The translations under genes were made by a program, and so were the position numbers. Positions 26,690-34,962 of a DNA stretch of 64,000 nt are shown here, one piece after another. Source of the DNA: Litoreibacter halocynthiae (GTDB lineage Bacteria; Pseudomonadota; Alphaproteobacteria; Rhodobacterales; Rhodobacteraceae); the NCBI RefSeq assembly GCF_004365635.1, contig NZ_SOBH01000001.1, forward strand, positions 496,001 through 560,000, written 5' to 3'. The notes under the pieces are model-generated. The model did no database searches. It saw nothing but the letters and a program-made list of their open reading frames with translations, and was not told the DNA's origin. Each line of letters begins with the position of its first letter. The first letter of the stretch is position 1.

Positions 26690-27559
26690 TTAGCGTTGAC
26701 CCCGTGCCAGAAAGGCCAGCCTTTCGAAAAGGTGGACGTCCTGCTCGTTCTTCAACAAGGCCCCGTGCAGACGCGGCAGTGCGGATGTGCCTTTTTTGGC
26801 GAGGTCTTCGGCGGACAAGTCCTCTGCCAGCAACAATTTTAACCAATCCAGCACCTCGGAGGTCGACGGTTTCTTCTTCAATCCGTTGGTCTCGCGGATT
26901 TCGTAGAATTGGGTCAGCGCGGCGGTTAGCAGGGCGGGCTTAAGGCCGGGGAAGTGGACGTCGACGATGGCCCGCATGGTGTCGATATCGGGGAAGCGGA
27001 TGTAGTGGAAAAAGCAGCGGCGCAGGAAGGCGTCGGGCAGTTCTTTTTCATTGTTGGAGGTAATTATGACGATGGGGCGTTGTCGGGCTTTGACCGTCTC
27101 GCCTGTCTCGTAGACATGGAATTCCATCCGGTCGAGTTCTTGCAGCAGGTCGTTCGGGAACTCGATATCGGCCTTGTCGATCTCGTCGATCAGCAGGACA
27201 CATTTCTCTTCACGTTCAAAGGCTTGCCAGAGCTTTCCGCGCTTGATGTAATTGGCGACATCATGGACTTTCTCGTCGCCCAACTGGCTGTCGCGCAGGC
27301 GGGAGACGGCATCGTATTCATACAGACCTTGCTGCGCTTTTGTGGTAGACTTGATGTGCCACTCGATCATCTCCAGCCCGAGCGCGTCGGAGACCTGACG
27401 GGCAAGCTCTGTCTTACCAGTGCCGGGTTCGCCCTTGACCAGCAACGGGCGCTCCAGTGTGACGGCGGCGTTGACGGCAACGGTCAGATCATCGGTTGCC
27501 ACGTAACTCTTGGTGCCTGTGAACTTCAGCGGGCGGGTAGGGGGCGTCGTGGAATCCAT
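26690..27559 (-). CDS. MoxR family AAA+ ATPase
   Basis: A 289-residue AAA+ ATPase. Walker A GEPGTGKTE is near residue 43, Walker B VLLIDEIDKAD near residue 115, and sensor 1 is in IVIITSNNEKELPDAF. MoxR proteins act with VWA-domain partners to mature or activate client complexes, often metal enzymes; the VWA gene is 1.8 kb downstream on the same strand. ATG 27559 is taken as start; TTG 27565 has GAGG at better distance and is a fair alternative. It is divergent from dksA, with about 190 bases between them. Confidence 0.93.
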   Translation of the reverse strand: MDSTTPPTRPLKFTGTKSYVATDDLTVAVNAAVTLERPLLVKGEPGTGKTELARQVSDALGLEMIEWHIKSTTKAQQGLYEYDAVSRLRDSQLGDEKVHDVANYIKRGKLWQAFEREEKCVLLIDEIDKADIEFPNDLLQELDRMEFHVYETGETVKARQRPIVIITSNNEKELPDAFLRRCFFHYIRFPDIDTMRAIVDVHFPGLKPALLTAALTQFYEIRETNGLKKKPSTSEVLDWLKLLLAEDLSAEDLAKKGTSALPRLHGALLKNEQDVHLFERLAFLARGQR

Positions 27560-27746
27560 AAACAAAACAAGCCTCTGTGACGTGGAGTTGATTAACGTAT
27601 AATTGATCGTGCTAAGGGTCTTTTAACGGTCCTTATATGCGTGACAAGGGGGGGAGCTTCGGTTACGAGGACGCAGGGAAGTTAAAGCATGACGTGTTTT
27701 TGAGTCGGACTTGAGAACACGGACTGAGTTAGAGTGAGGAACTGGG

Positions 27747-28169
27747 ATGAAAGCCGAAGCATTTCTACCCGATGATTATCGCCCGGCAGAAGACGAGCCG
27801 TTCATGAACGACCGTCAGACCGAGTATTTCCGTCGCAAGCTGCTGGATTGGAAGGCTTCCATTATGGAAGAGACCGCCCAAACCATCGAAGGCATGAAGG
27901 ACGGTACACGCAACATTCCGGACGTCGCGGACCGTGCGTCGGAAGAAACAGATATGGCGTTGGAGCTGCGTACCCGTGATCGGGAGCGCAAACTGATCTC
28001 CAAGATTGATGCCGCGTTGCGCCGCATTGACGAAGGTGAATACGGATATTGCAGCGAGACCGGCGAGCCCATTTCGCTGAAGCGTCTTGATGCGCGTCCG
28101 GTGGCAACCATGAGCCTTGAGGCGCAAGAGCGTCACGAGCGCCGCGAAAAAGTCCACCGCGATACGTGA
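27747..28169 (+). CDS. dksA: RNA polymerase-binding transcription factor DksA
   Basis: DksA binds the secondary channel of RNA polymerase and, with ppGpp, adjusts promoter activity in the stringent response. The 140-residue protein has the coiled-coil with its acidic tip DVADRASEETD, the following LRTRDRERKL helix and the C-terminal globular part. The zinc finger is degenerate: a single cysteine remains in YGYCSETGEPISLKRL, and the other positions are replaced. This is the form I recall for alphaproteobacteria, so it should still be active. GAGG lies upstream of the ATG. A terminator follows. Confidence 0.94.
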   Translation: MKAEAFLPDDYRPAEDEPFMNDRQTEYFRRKLLDWKASIMEETAQTIEGMKDGTRNIPDVADRASEETDMALELRTRDRERKLISKIDAALRRIDEGEYGYCSETGEPISLKRLDARPVATMSLEAQERHERREKVHRDT

Positions 28170-28195
28170 TCAGGTCTGATCACAATCACACTGCA

Positions 28196-28230
28196 AACGC
28201 CGCCGGTGCCGCAAGGTTTCGGCGGTTTTT
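28196..28230 (+). terminator. Terminator after dksA
   Basis: CCGCCG (28200-28205) pairs with CGGCGG (28220-28225), followed by five T. It ends dksA. The LysE-like gene starts 15 bases beyond it. Confidence 0.7.
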
Positions 28231-28245
28231 CTTTACGGGTCTTGG

Positions 28246-28836
28246 ATGCTGAATTTCGCTTTGGCCATTTTCCTGCTGATCAGCACCCCCGGACCGGGCG
28301 TGTTGTCTTTGGCGGGCGTGGGGGCGGCGTTCGGGTTCAAGTCCGGTCTGCGCTACCTCACAGGGCTTTTCATCGGTGGAAACCTTGTGGCGTTGGCGGT
28401 CGTCAGCGGGCTGGGGGCGTTGGTGTTGGCGAACCCCACGATCCGGCTGGTCCTGCTGGGCGCGTCGACCTGCTATTTGCTGTATCTGGCGGCGCGGATC
28501 GCCTTGGCGGGCTCCAACATCGCCTTTTCACCAGCGCGCCGACAGCCCGGCGTCCGCGACGGATTGCTGCTACAGGCGGTGAACCCGAAGGCTTACGTGG
28601 TCAACACCACGCTATTTTCCGGCTTCCCGATTTTCCCCGATGCCTACGGGCTGGAGGTGGCCGCGAAGTTTGCGATCATCAACGTGATCTGGTTGGGGAT
28701 CCACTTCGTGTGGCTTTGGGCGGGGAGCGCCGTCAAACGTATGGCCCTGCCTCCGCGCACGCAGCGGGTGATCAATGTCGGCATGGCCTTGGCGATGCTG
28801 GCGGTGGTCGGCTTGGCCGCGTGGAGCGCCTTTTAG
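28246..28836 (+). CDS. LysE/RhtB family exporter
   Basis: A 196-residue inner-membrane protein with about six transmembrane helices. The N-terminal LISTPGPGVLSLAGVGAAFGFKSGL is the family signature, as is the later LLLQAVNPKAYV. LysE/RhtB proteins export amino acids or their derivatives; the substrate cannot be told from sequence. It overlaps the stop of the convergent xthA gene by four bases. Confidence 0.9.
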   Translation: MLNFALAIFLLISTPGPGVLSLAGVGAAFGFKSGLRYLTGLFIGGNLVALAVVSGLGALVLANPTIRLVLLGASTCYLLYLAARIALAGSNIAFSPARRQPGVRDGLLLQAVNPKAYVVNTTLFSGFPIFPDAYGLEVAAKFAIINVIWLGIHFVWLWAGSAVKRMALPPRTQRVINVGMALAMLAVVGLAAWSAF

Positions 28837-29615
28837 GCGGCAAGCTCCACCCAGACGGGTACGTGATCTGACGGCTTTTCGCGCCCGCGATATTCCTTGT
28901 CGATCTGGCAATCCTTCAGCAAGTCTGCCGCTTGTGGGGTCAACAACAGGTGGTCGATGCGGATGCCGTCGTTTTTGTTCCAAGCCCCCGCTTGATAGTC
29001 CCAGAAGCTGTATTGCTCTGGCGCAGGGTTGCGGGTGCGGAAGGCCTCGGTGAAGCCGAGGTTCAGTATCCGGCGATAGGCGGCACGGCTGTCGGGGTGG
29101 AATAAGGCATCCTCGCGCCATGCCTCGGGGCGGGCGGCGTCGATGGCTTGCGGGATGATATTGTAATCCCCTGCCATCATCGCGGGCATCTCGTCTGCCA
29201 TGAGTTTTTGGGCGCGGGTATACATCCGCTCCATCCATGCGAGCTTGTAGTCGAATTTCGGACCCGGGCGGGGGTTGCCGTTGGGCAGGTACAGGCCACA
29301 TAGGCGCACCGCATGTTGATCGCCCATGACTGTCGCCTCGATCCAGCGGGCTTGTTCGTCACTGTCGTCGCCGGGAAGGCCGCGGGTCACGTCCTCCAAG
29401 GGCAGCTTGGACAGGATGGCCACCCCGTTGAAGCTTTTCATGCCGTGGGTTTCGACATTATAGCCCATGTCCTCGAAATGCTGGCGGGGGAAGCCTTCAT
29501 CGACGGTTTTGATCTCTTGCAGCAGGGCGACGTCGGGCTGAGTTTCCGCCAGCCAGTCGGTCAGCGCATTGATGCGTGCCTTGATCCCGTTGATGTTGAA
29601 CGTGGCGATTTTCAT
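28833..29615 (-). CDS. xthA: Exodeoxyribonuclease III / AP endonuclease
   Basis: A 260-residue member of the exonuclease III family that cleaves at abasic sites and removes 3'-blocking groups in base-excision repair. Catalytic elements: Asn7 in TFNINGI, Glu34 in LLQEIKT, the GDYNI aspartate/asparagine pair, and the C-terminal SDHVPV histidine. ATG 29615 has GGGGG nearby upstream and gives the family length. The same frame stays open for another 245 codons upstream, but that stretch lies antisense to two small genes and is not coding. Confidence 0.95.
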   Translation of the reverse strand: MKIATFNINGIKARINALTDWLAETQPDVALLQEIKTVDEGFPRQHFEDMGYNVETHGMKSFNGVAILSKLPLEDVTRGLPGDDSDEQARWIEATVMGDQHAVRLCGLYLPNGNPRPGPKFDYKLAWMERMYTRAQKLMADEMPAMMAGDYNIIPQAIDAARPEAWREDALFHPDSRAAYRRILNLGFTEAFRTRNPAPEQYSFWDYQAGAWNKNDGIRIDHLLLTPQAADLLKDCQIDKEYRGREKPSDHVPVWVELAA

Positions 29616-29771
29616 AAAGTGGCCCCCTTCGTGTGCAAAAGGTATCACGCATGGCGTGCTGGGGGGCAAGAGGCGGAATTGCGCCAAGGGCAGGCGTTTT
29701 CCCCGCTGTAGAGACCGGACAAAACCGGTATAGATCGTGATGAATCGATCAATCGCGAAGTGGGAGACGCA

Positions 29772-30050
29772 ATGTTCAAGTTTTTGTTTCGGGGCCGCGA
29801 TAAAGATGCTGTGGTGGAAACCCAACGTCAAAGCTTCGAACGCATTGTGTCCGAGTTGAACGAGGCAATCGACGCATTGCCGGTCAAGCCAAGCGTGACG
29901 CTTGATCCTGAAAGCGGCCATATCACCCTGCACCTGCCGGAGCATATGCCCGATGAAGCGCTGGCCTTGCCTGCGCCGGAGGGTGATGCGACATCGGCGA
30001 ACGAGACACCAGAGGCTGTGACGCAAGCAGCGGAGACGAAAGTCGCCTGA
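29772..30050 (+). CDS. Small soluble protein of unknown function
   Basis: A 92-residue acidic protein: a basic start MFKFLFRGRDKD, a helix with RQSFERIVSELNEAIDAL, a strand pair PSVTLDPESGHITLHLPEH, and an Ala/Glu/Thr-rich tail. Not recognised as a known family. GGGAG lies upstream of ATG 29772, and a perfect 8-base-stem terminator follows 27 bases after the stop, which supports expression as a single gene. It is divergent from xthA. Confidence 0.72.
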   Translation: MFKFLFRGRDKDAVVETQRQSFERIVSELNEAIDALPVKPSVTLDPESGHITLHLPEHMPDEALALPAPEGDATSANETPEAVTQAAETKVA

Positions 30051-30077
30051 CAGGTCAAGCTGCGGGAGACCCCTATA

Positions 30078-30114
30078 CGGCCACGTCTGGGTGCACCGGC
30101 GTGGCCGATTTTTA
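30078..30114 (+). terminator. Rho-independent terminator
   Basis: CGGCCACG (30078-30085) and CGTGGCCG (30100-30107) form a perfect 8-base stem with a 14-base loop, followed by ATTTTTATT. It ends the 92-residue protein gene. Confidence 0.85.
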
Positions 30115-30210
30115 TTCACATTGCAGGAAAGTGGCCGATCTTGACCGCTAAATGACCGCGTCCACGCCGCTGACGTGCCGCATTGGTGCCGCGATTGCGG
30201 GTCAGGCATG

Positions 30211-30238
30211 GCGTTAACAAGTTTGAGAAGGTTAACGC
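30211..30238 (+). promoter_or_regulatory. Hairpin that presents the ribosome-binding site of the next gene
   Basis: GCGTTAAC (30211-30218) and GTTAACGC (30231-30238) are exact inverted copies separated by 12 bases that hold the GAGAAG ribosome-binding site. The ATG follows one base after the stem. In mRNA this would place the ribosome site in a loop and the start codon at the foot of the stem, so folding could change translation. The same sequence could also be a DNA operator. Confidence 0.55.
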
Positions 30239-30239
30239 T

Positions 30240-30443
30240 ATGAAACGTCTGATACCCCTCGCTGCGGTTGCCGCTTTGGCACTGGCCGGTGCAGCAAGCG
30301 CCAAAACAGTGACCTATGTGGAAACTGTGACGCGCGCGGACGGCTCGCAAGTTGTGACGATCACCAAAGTGCGTGTGCCTTCAGAAGTGCAAGTCACCCG
30401 CGCGTCGCTTGAGCGGTCGCTGTTGCGGTCCAACCTGCGCTAG
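30240..30443 (+). CDS. Small exported protein of unknown function
   Basis: A 67-residue protein with a signal peptide (residues 1-21, AGAASA-K). The mature part of about 46 residues is basic and strand-like (KTVTYVETVTRADGSQVV, ending RSLLRSNLR). No family recognised. The start is set by the ATG directly after a hairpin that carries the ribosome site. It is periplasmic or secreted by prediction. Confidence 0.68.
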   Translation: MKRLIPLAAVAALALAGAASAKTVTYVETVTRADGSQVVTITKVRVPSEVQVTRASLERSLLRSNLR

Positions 30444-30604
30444 GGCGACAATCCATAGCCTTTCGGCCCGGTTTTCTGTGGCTGAAAGGACACATCGGAT
30501 CTACTGATTCGGGGGCAATGACATAATTGCGCCCCATTGCTGTGTTTTGTTTCTACAAAAGAACCAAATAATAAACAAAAACAATACACTGCATGAGGCA
30601 GACA

Positions 30605-30790
30605 ATGAGAGTAGTTCTGGTACTGGGCGCAATGTTGGCGCTGACAGCCTGCGGAGTCCCGGAATCCGAGGACGTGCAGGCTTCGCGAGGAGCCATACAG
30701 GGGCTCTATTTCATCCCGTTTGACCCCGAAATTCTGGAGAATTCTCCGGCTTGGGACGCGGCGTTGGAAGAGTACAAACGCGAGATGTAA
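30605..30790 (+). CDS. Small lipoprotein
   Basis: A 61-residue lipoprotein with lipobox LTAC (Cys near residue 17). The mature 45 residues are acidic and contain FIPFDPEILENSPAW. ATG 30605 is favoured over ATG 30593 because GAGG lies at the right distance. An AT-rich stretch (30541-30590) upstream probably holds the promoter, and a strong terminator follows. Function unknown; conserved small lipoproteins of this type are common in the group. Confidence 0.65.
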   Translation: MRVVLVLGAMLALTACGVPESEDVQASRGAIQGLYFIPFDPEILENSPAWDAALEEYKREM

Positions 30791-30813
30791 TTTCTGGGAA
30801 ATGCCGGCAGGTC

Positions 30814-30845
30814 GGGGCGCGCTGAAAAGCGGCGCCCCTTTTTTG
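30814..30845 (+). terminator. Rho-independent terminator
   Basis: GGGGCGCGCT and AGCGGCGCCCC pair around GAAA, with a single bulged G, and are followed by six T. It ends the small lipoprotein gene and faces the erpA-like gene. Confidence 0.85.
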
Positions 30846-30852
30846 TGTTTGG

Positions 30853-31182
30853 CTACATCGAAAAAGACGTACCGCAGCCGCAAGATGATGTGGCGTTGGG
30901 GTTTTCGATCACGAAGCGCGCACCGATCAACTCTTCCGAGAAGTCGATAACTGCATTGGACAGGAAGGGCAGCGACACGGAATCCACCACCACCGTTTCC
31001 CCGTCTTTGGACAGGATCAGATCGTCCTCGGCGGGCGTGTCGAGCTTGATGTCATACTGAAAACCCGAACAACCGCCACCATCTACGGCGACGCGCAGGG
31101 CCTGGCCTTGACCGGACGCACCGATTTCGGCCAACCGCTCGAAAGCGCGGTCAGTGACTTTGGGGGGCAGGGTGAGTTCCAT
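30853..31182 (-). CDS. A-type iron-sulfur carrier (ErpA/IscA-like)
   Basis: A 109-residue HesB/IscA-type protein that carries [4Fe-4S] or [2Fe-2S] clusters to apo-proteins. The three cluster cysteines are present: one in GGCSGFQYDI and two in the C-terminal SSCGCGTSF. The spacing fits ErpA as well as IscA; the ErpA assignment is tentative. ATG 31182 is chosen because the AGGAT upstream is at the right distance; ATG 31191 is the alternative. It faces a terminator from the opposite strand. Confidence 0.9.
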   Translation of the reverse strand: MELTLPPKVTDRAFERLAEIGASGQGQALRVAVDGGGCSGFQYDIKLDTPAEDDLILSKDGETVVVDSVSLPFLSNAVIDFSEELIGARFVIENPNATSSCGCGTSFSM

Positions 31183-31257
31183 CGCTCGCATCCTATATGA
31201 GTGCGCGTTTGTCTAGAAGGTAAGGCGAGCGACGGGGTATCTCAAGACGTTCAGGCG

Positions 31258-31671
31258 TCAGACCGGAAAATTCTCGGTGTCGTCATCGTCGGAGGCAGAG
31301 GTGTCGGCCATGTCAAGATAGGCTTCGGCCTGCGCGCGGTCCTTGAACTCGAAGCTGCGGATGGTCATGCCAGGAATGATCTTGCCTTCCAGCATCGCCA
31401 TGTCGCGGATCCATTTCTGGTCTGACACAAGGGCCACCTTTTTTACCTTGCCGATCACGGCGAACAACTGGGGCAGTCGTTTCATTTCTTCAAGGATCGC
31501 GCCGGCTTCAGGAAATTCGATGTCGTGGTATAGCGCCAGCATCCGGCCGTCGGCCATGGCGGAGGTCAATGGTAGCAAGGTATCAAGGCCGCTCGACATT
31601 TCCTCGGCGGTGATCTTTCCACCAATTTCAATTTTCAGAAGGTCGGGGGCAAGGGTCTCAACGGTGAACAT
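31258..31671 (-). CDS. SpoIIAA-like (STAS) protein
   Basis: A 137-residue protein of the SpoIIAA-like / STAS-SEC14 type: it opens with LAPDLLKIEIGGKITAEEM, continues with LALYHDIEFPEAG and KVALVSDQKWIRDM, and ends in an acidic tail (SASDDDDTE). These proteins have an anti-sigma-antagonist-like fold; their role in proteobacteria is unknown. AAAGGA upstream supports ATG 31671. It is divergent from the dGTPase gene, about 150 bases apart. Confidence 0.8.
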   Translation of the reverse strand: MFTVETLAPDLLKIEIGGKITAEEMSSGLDTLLPLTSAMADGRMLALYHDIEFPEAGAILEEMKRLPQLFAVIGKVKKVALVSDQKWIRDMAMLEGKIIPGMTIRSFEFKDRAQAEAYLDMADTSASDDDDTENFPV

Positions 31672-31822
31672 GGTCTCGTGTCCTTTCGGGCAGGGGTAAG
31701 GTAGTCCTGTTCGCCCCTCATATATGGGCTTGGCTGCGGCGATCCGCAACGGGGTGCGCGCTCTCGTCACGGGGGGCACGGTGGTGTAGGACATAGGCGA
31801 AAAGAAGAACGAGGACACCGCA

Positions 31823-32995
31823 ATGCTCGCCCCCTTTGCCTGCCATCCAAGTGAAAGCCGCGGACGGCTTTATCCGGAGGATGAAAGCACGTTCCGGTCC
31901 TGCTTCCAGCGCGACCGGGACCGGATTATTCACGCCAGCGCGTTCCGGCGTCTGAAGCACAAAACCCAAGTGTTTATCGAGCATGAGGGGGACTATTTCC
32001 GCACGCGGCTGACCCATTCGATCGAAGTGGCGCAGGTGGCGCGGACGATTGCGGGGGTGCTGGGGCTGAACGAGGAGCTGACCGAGGCTGTCGCCTTGGC
32101 GCATGATCTGGGCCACACACCGTTCGGGCATACCGGCGAGGAGGCGCTGGATGCGTTGATGGCGCCCTATGGTGGCTTTGATCACAACGCGCAGGCGCTG
32201 AAGATTGTGACTTCGCTGGAGCGTCACTATGCCGAATGGGACGGGCTGAACCTGACATGGGAGACGCTGGAGGGGATCGCGAAGCATAACGGGCCGGTAA
32301 CCGGCAAATTGCCGTTTGCGCTGACTGAATACTCCGCGCGCCACGATCTGGAACTGGGCAGCTATGCCAGCGCCGAGGCGCAAGTGGCGGCTTTGGCGGA
32401 TGACATCGCGTATAACAACCACGACCTCCATGACGGGTTGCGAGCCGAACTGTTCTCGACGGATGAATTGGCAGAGCTGCCGCTGGTTGGACCGTGCTTT
32501 GCGCGGGTGGATGCGCTGTATCCGGGGTTGAATTACTACCGCCGCCGCCATGAGGCGCTGCGCCGGTTCTTTGGTGTATTGGTCGAGGATGTGATCGCCG
32601 TGGCGAAAGCGCGGTTGGAGGAGTTGGGGCCGACATCGGTGTCTGATATTCGCGGAGCCGGGCGCGCTATGGTGCAGTTCTCGCCGGAAGTTTGGACCCA
32701 GCTAAAAGTGATCCGTGCGTTCTTGTTCACCCGCATGTACCGCGCCCCTGCCGTGGTGGAAATGCGCGTGCAGGTGACCCAAGTGGTCGATGAGCTGTTC
32801 CCGCTGTTCATGACGCAAACGGACCTGCTGCCCAAACAGTGGCGCAAGGATGTGGAAGACGCGGATGACGAGACCGCGTTGGCGCGGATTGTGGCGGATT
32901 ACATTGCGGGGATGACGGACCGCTTTGCGTTGCAGGAGCACGAGCGGCTGATTGGCGGCGTTGCGGCGGACAGTTATGTGGTGGAACGCGGGTAG
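31823..32995 (+). CDS. Deoxyguanosinetriphosphate triphosphohydrolase-like protein
   Basis: A 390-residue HD-domain dNTP triphosphohydrolase. The metal-binding residues are in RLTHSIEVAQVAR and in ALAHDLGHTPFGHTGEE, and the later aspartate in ALADDIAYNNHD. The start FACHPSESRGRLYPEDES and FRRLKHKTQV are typical of the proteobacterial type. It cleaves dNTPs to nucleosides and triphosphate, so it lowers the dNTP pool. GAGG lies just before the ATG. It is followed by a dispersed repeat and argS. Confidence 0.94.
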   Translation: MLAPFACHPSESRGRLYPEDESTFRSCFQRDRDRIIHASAFRRLKHKTQVFIEHEGDYFRTRLTHSIEVAQVARTIAGVLGLNEELTEAVALAHDLGHTPFGHTGEEALDALMAPYGGFDHNAQALKIVTSLERHYAEWDGLNLTWETLEGIAKHNGPVTGKLPFALTEYSARHDLELGSYASAEAQVAALADDIAYNNHDLHDGLRAELFSTDELAELPLVGPCFARVDALYPGLNYYRRRHEALRRFFGVLVEDVIAVAKARLEELGPTSVSDIRGAGRAMVQFSPEVWTQLKVIRAFLFTRMYRAPAVVEMRVQVTQVVDELFPLFMTQTDLLPKQWRKDVEDADDETALARIVADYIAGMTDRFALQEHERLIGGVAADSYVVERG

Positions 32996-33028
32996 CAAGA
33001 ATGGGCGCTGCGCGCGCTTGAAGTTTTG

Positions 33029-33081
33029 ATGGGGGCGCTGCCCCCAAACCCCCGAGGTATTTTTGAAGCAATGATGGGGGT
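33029..33081. repeat. Second copy of the GGGGCGCTGCCCC dispersed repeat
   Basis: One unit GGGGGCGCTGCCCCCAAAC followed by CCCCGAGGTATTTTTGAAGC and AATGATGGGGG. The palindrome and the tail match the third unit at 15386-15432 with only a few differences. It lies between the dGTPase gene and argS and may act as a terminator for the former. Confidence 0.8.
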
Positions 33082-33132
33082 GGACCGTGCATCTGGGCAT
33101 GGTAAACCGCGCGGGACTGATGAGGTGAGATG

Positions 33133-34875
33133 ATGAACCTGTTTTCCGATATTCGTGCTGTTGTGATTGCATCGCTTGACGCGATGGTGGCAGCGGGCAC
33201 GTTGCCCGAGGGGCTGGACTTTGCCAATGTGGCGGTCGAGCCGCCGCGTGACGCGGCGCATGGCGACATGGCGACCAATGCGGCGATGGTGTTGGCGAAA
33301 CCTGCCAAGAAAAACCCGCGAGAGATTGCGGAGGCTTTGGCGGCCAAGCTGATGGCTGACGCCCGTGTGGCCTTGGCCGAAGTGGCCGGACCGGGGTTCT
33401 TGAACTTGCGTTTGGAAACGGGTGTTTGGTCGGGCGTGGTTCAGGGTGCACTCGAGACGGGGACGGATTTCGGGCGCTCCGACATGGGGGCGGGCCGGAA
33501 GGTGAACGTGGAATATGTCTCGGCCAACCCGACGGGGCCTTTGCATGTGGGCCACACCCGTGGTGCTGTGTTCGGGGACGCGCTGGCCTCGCTGCTGGAC
33601 TATGCGGGCTACGATGTGACCCGCGAGTATTACATCAACGACGGTGGCGCGCAGGTCGATGTTTTGGCGCGGTCTGTCTATCTGCGCTATCTGGAAGCGC
33701 ATGGACAAGACGTGGCGTTTGAGGATGGGACTTATCCCGGTGACTATCTGGTGGCAGTGGGCGAGGCGTTGAAAGCCAAGGTTGGCGATGCGTATGTGGG
33801 CGAAGGGGAAGACGTCTGGCTAGACGACGTGCGCGAATTTTCCACGGACGCGATGATGGAGCTGATCCGTGCCGATTTGGCGTCTTTGGGCGTCGAGATG
33901 GACGTGTTTTACTCGGAAAAATCGCTTTACGGCACTGGCCAGATCGAGGCGGCGATTGCTGATCTTAAAGGCAAAGACCTTATTTACCGTGGCACGCTGG
34001 AGCCGCCCAAAGGCAAGGTGCCGGAAGATTGGGAGCCGCGCGAACAGATGCTGTTCCGCTCCACTGCGCATGGCGATGACGTGGATCGCCCGATCCAGAA
34101 ATCTGACGGAGCATGGACCTATTTCGCACCGGATATCGCCTATCACTACGACAAGGTGCAGCGCGGGTTTGACGAGCTGATCGACGTGTTCGGCGCAGAT
34201 CATGGCGGCTATGTGAAGCGGATGAAAGCGGCGGTCTCGGCACTGTCGGATGGCCGCGTGCCGTTGGATATCAAGCTGACGCAACTGGTGCGCTTGTTCA
34301 AAAATGGCGAGCCGTTCAAGATGTCGAAACGGGCAGGGACCTTTGTGACCTTGCGCGATGTGGTCGATCTGGTCGGTGCGGATGTGACGCGCTTCGTGAT
34401 GCTGACCCGTAAGCAGGATGCCCCCTTGGATTTCGACTTTGCCAAGGTGCTGGAACAGTCCAAGGATAACCCGGTTTTCTACGTGCAATATGCCCATGCG
34501 CGGGTGTGTTCGGTGCTGCGCAAGGCGCAGGCTGAAGGCTGGGGTACCTCTGATGCGGTGCTGGCCAAGGTGGACCTGTCGGGCAACACCCACGAGGCGG
34601 AGCTGAAGCTGGCGACGAAGCTGGCGGAATGGCCGCGTTTGGTGGAGATCGCGGCCCGCACGAACGAGCCGCATCGCATCGCGTTCTACCTTTATGAGCT
34701 GGCCGGAGAGCTGCATGCGCTGTGGAACCGGGGCAACGATGTACCGGAACTGCGCTTTTTGCAGGACAGTGAAAGCGCGAGTTTGCCAAAAATTGCCCTC
34801 GCACGTGCCACGGCGATTGTTATTTCCGCAGGTCTTGGTATTCTAGGCGTGGCTCCTGCCGAAGAGATGCGCTGA
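33133..34875 (+). CDS. argS: Arginine--tRNA ligase
   Basis: A class I aminoacyl-tRNA synthetase of 580 residues. The N-terminal Add-1 domain, the HIGH motif variant in NPTGPLHVGHTRGA, and the KMSKR-type motif PFKMSKRAG are all visible, followed by the DALR anticodon-binding domain with QYAHARVCSVLRK. GAGG stands upstream; ATG 33133 has the better spacing although ATG 33130 is also possible. It heads a same-strand run with the SPOR gene, nagZ, scpA and scpB. Confidence 0.97.
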   Translation: MNLFSDIRAVVIASLDAMVAAGTLPEGLDFANVAVEPPRDAAHGDMATNAAMVLAKPAKKNPREIAEALAAKLMADARVALAEVAGPGFLNLRLETGVWSGVVQGALETGTDFGRSDMGAGRKVNVEYVSANPTGPLHVGHTRGAVFGDALASLLDYAGYDVTREYYINDGGAQVDVLARSVYLRYLEAHGQDVAFEDGTYPGDYLVAVGEALKAKVGDAYVGEGEDVWLDDVREFSTDAMMELIRADLASLGVEMDVFYSEKSLYGTGQIEAAIADLKGKDLIYRGTLEPPKGKVPEDWEPREQMLFRSTAHGDDVDRPIQKSDGAWTYFAPDIAYHYDKVQRGFDELIDVFGADHGGYVKRMKAAVSALSDGRVPLDIKLTQLVRLFKNGEPFKMSKRAGTFVTLRDVVDLVGADVTRFVMLTRKQDAPLDFDFAKVLEQSKDNPVFYVQYAHARVCSVLRKAQAEGWGTSDAVLAKVDLSGNTHEAELKLATKLAEWPRLVEIAARTNEPHRIAFYLYELAGELHALWNRGNDVPELRFLQDSESASLPKIALARATAIVISAGLGILGVAPAEEMR

Positions 34876-34962
34876 CGTCTAATGATCCGCGCCCGGTCCA
34901 GGAGCCACGAGCAGGCTTAAAGACAGACCACCCGAAACCAATTCGGGGGCGGAGAGGCGAGT

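Noticed and set aside
29616-30350. N-terminal extension of xthA by 245 codons
   Set aside because: The extension is antisense to two small genes and a terminator and has no family match; ATG 29615 gives the normal length.
33820-34716. A 298-codon minus-strand frame opposite argS
   Set aside because: Shadow of argS; no conserved sequence.
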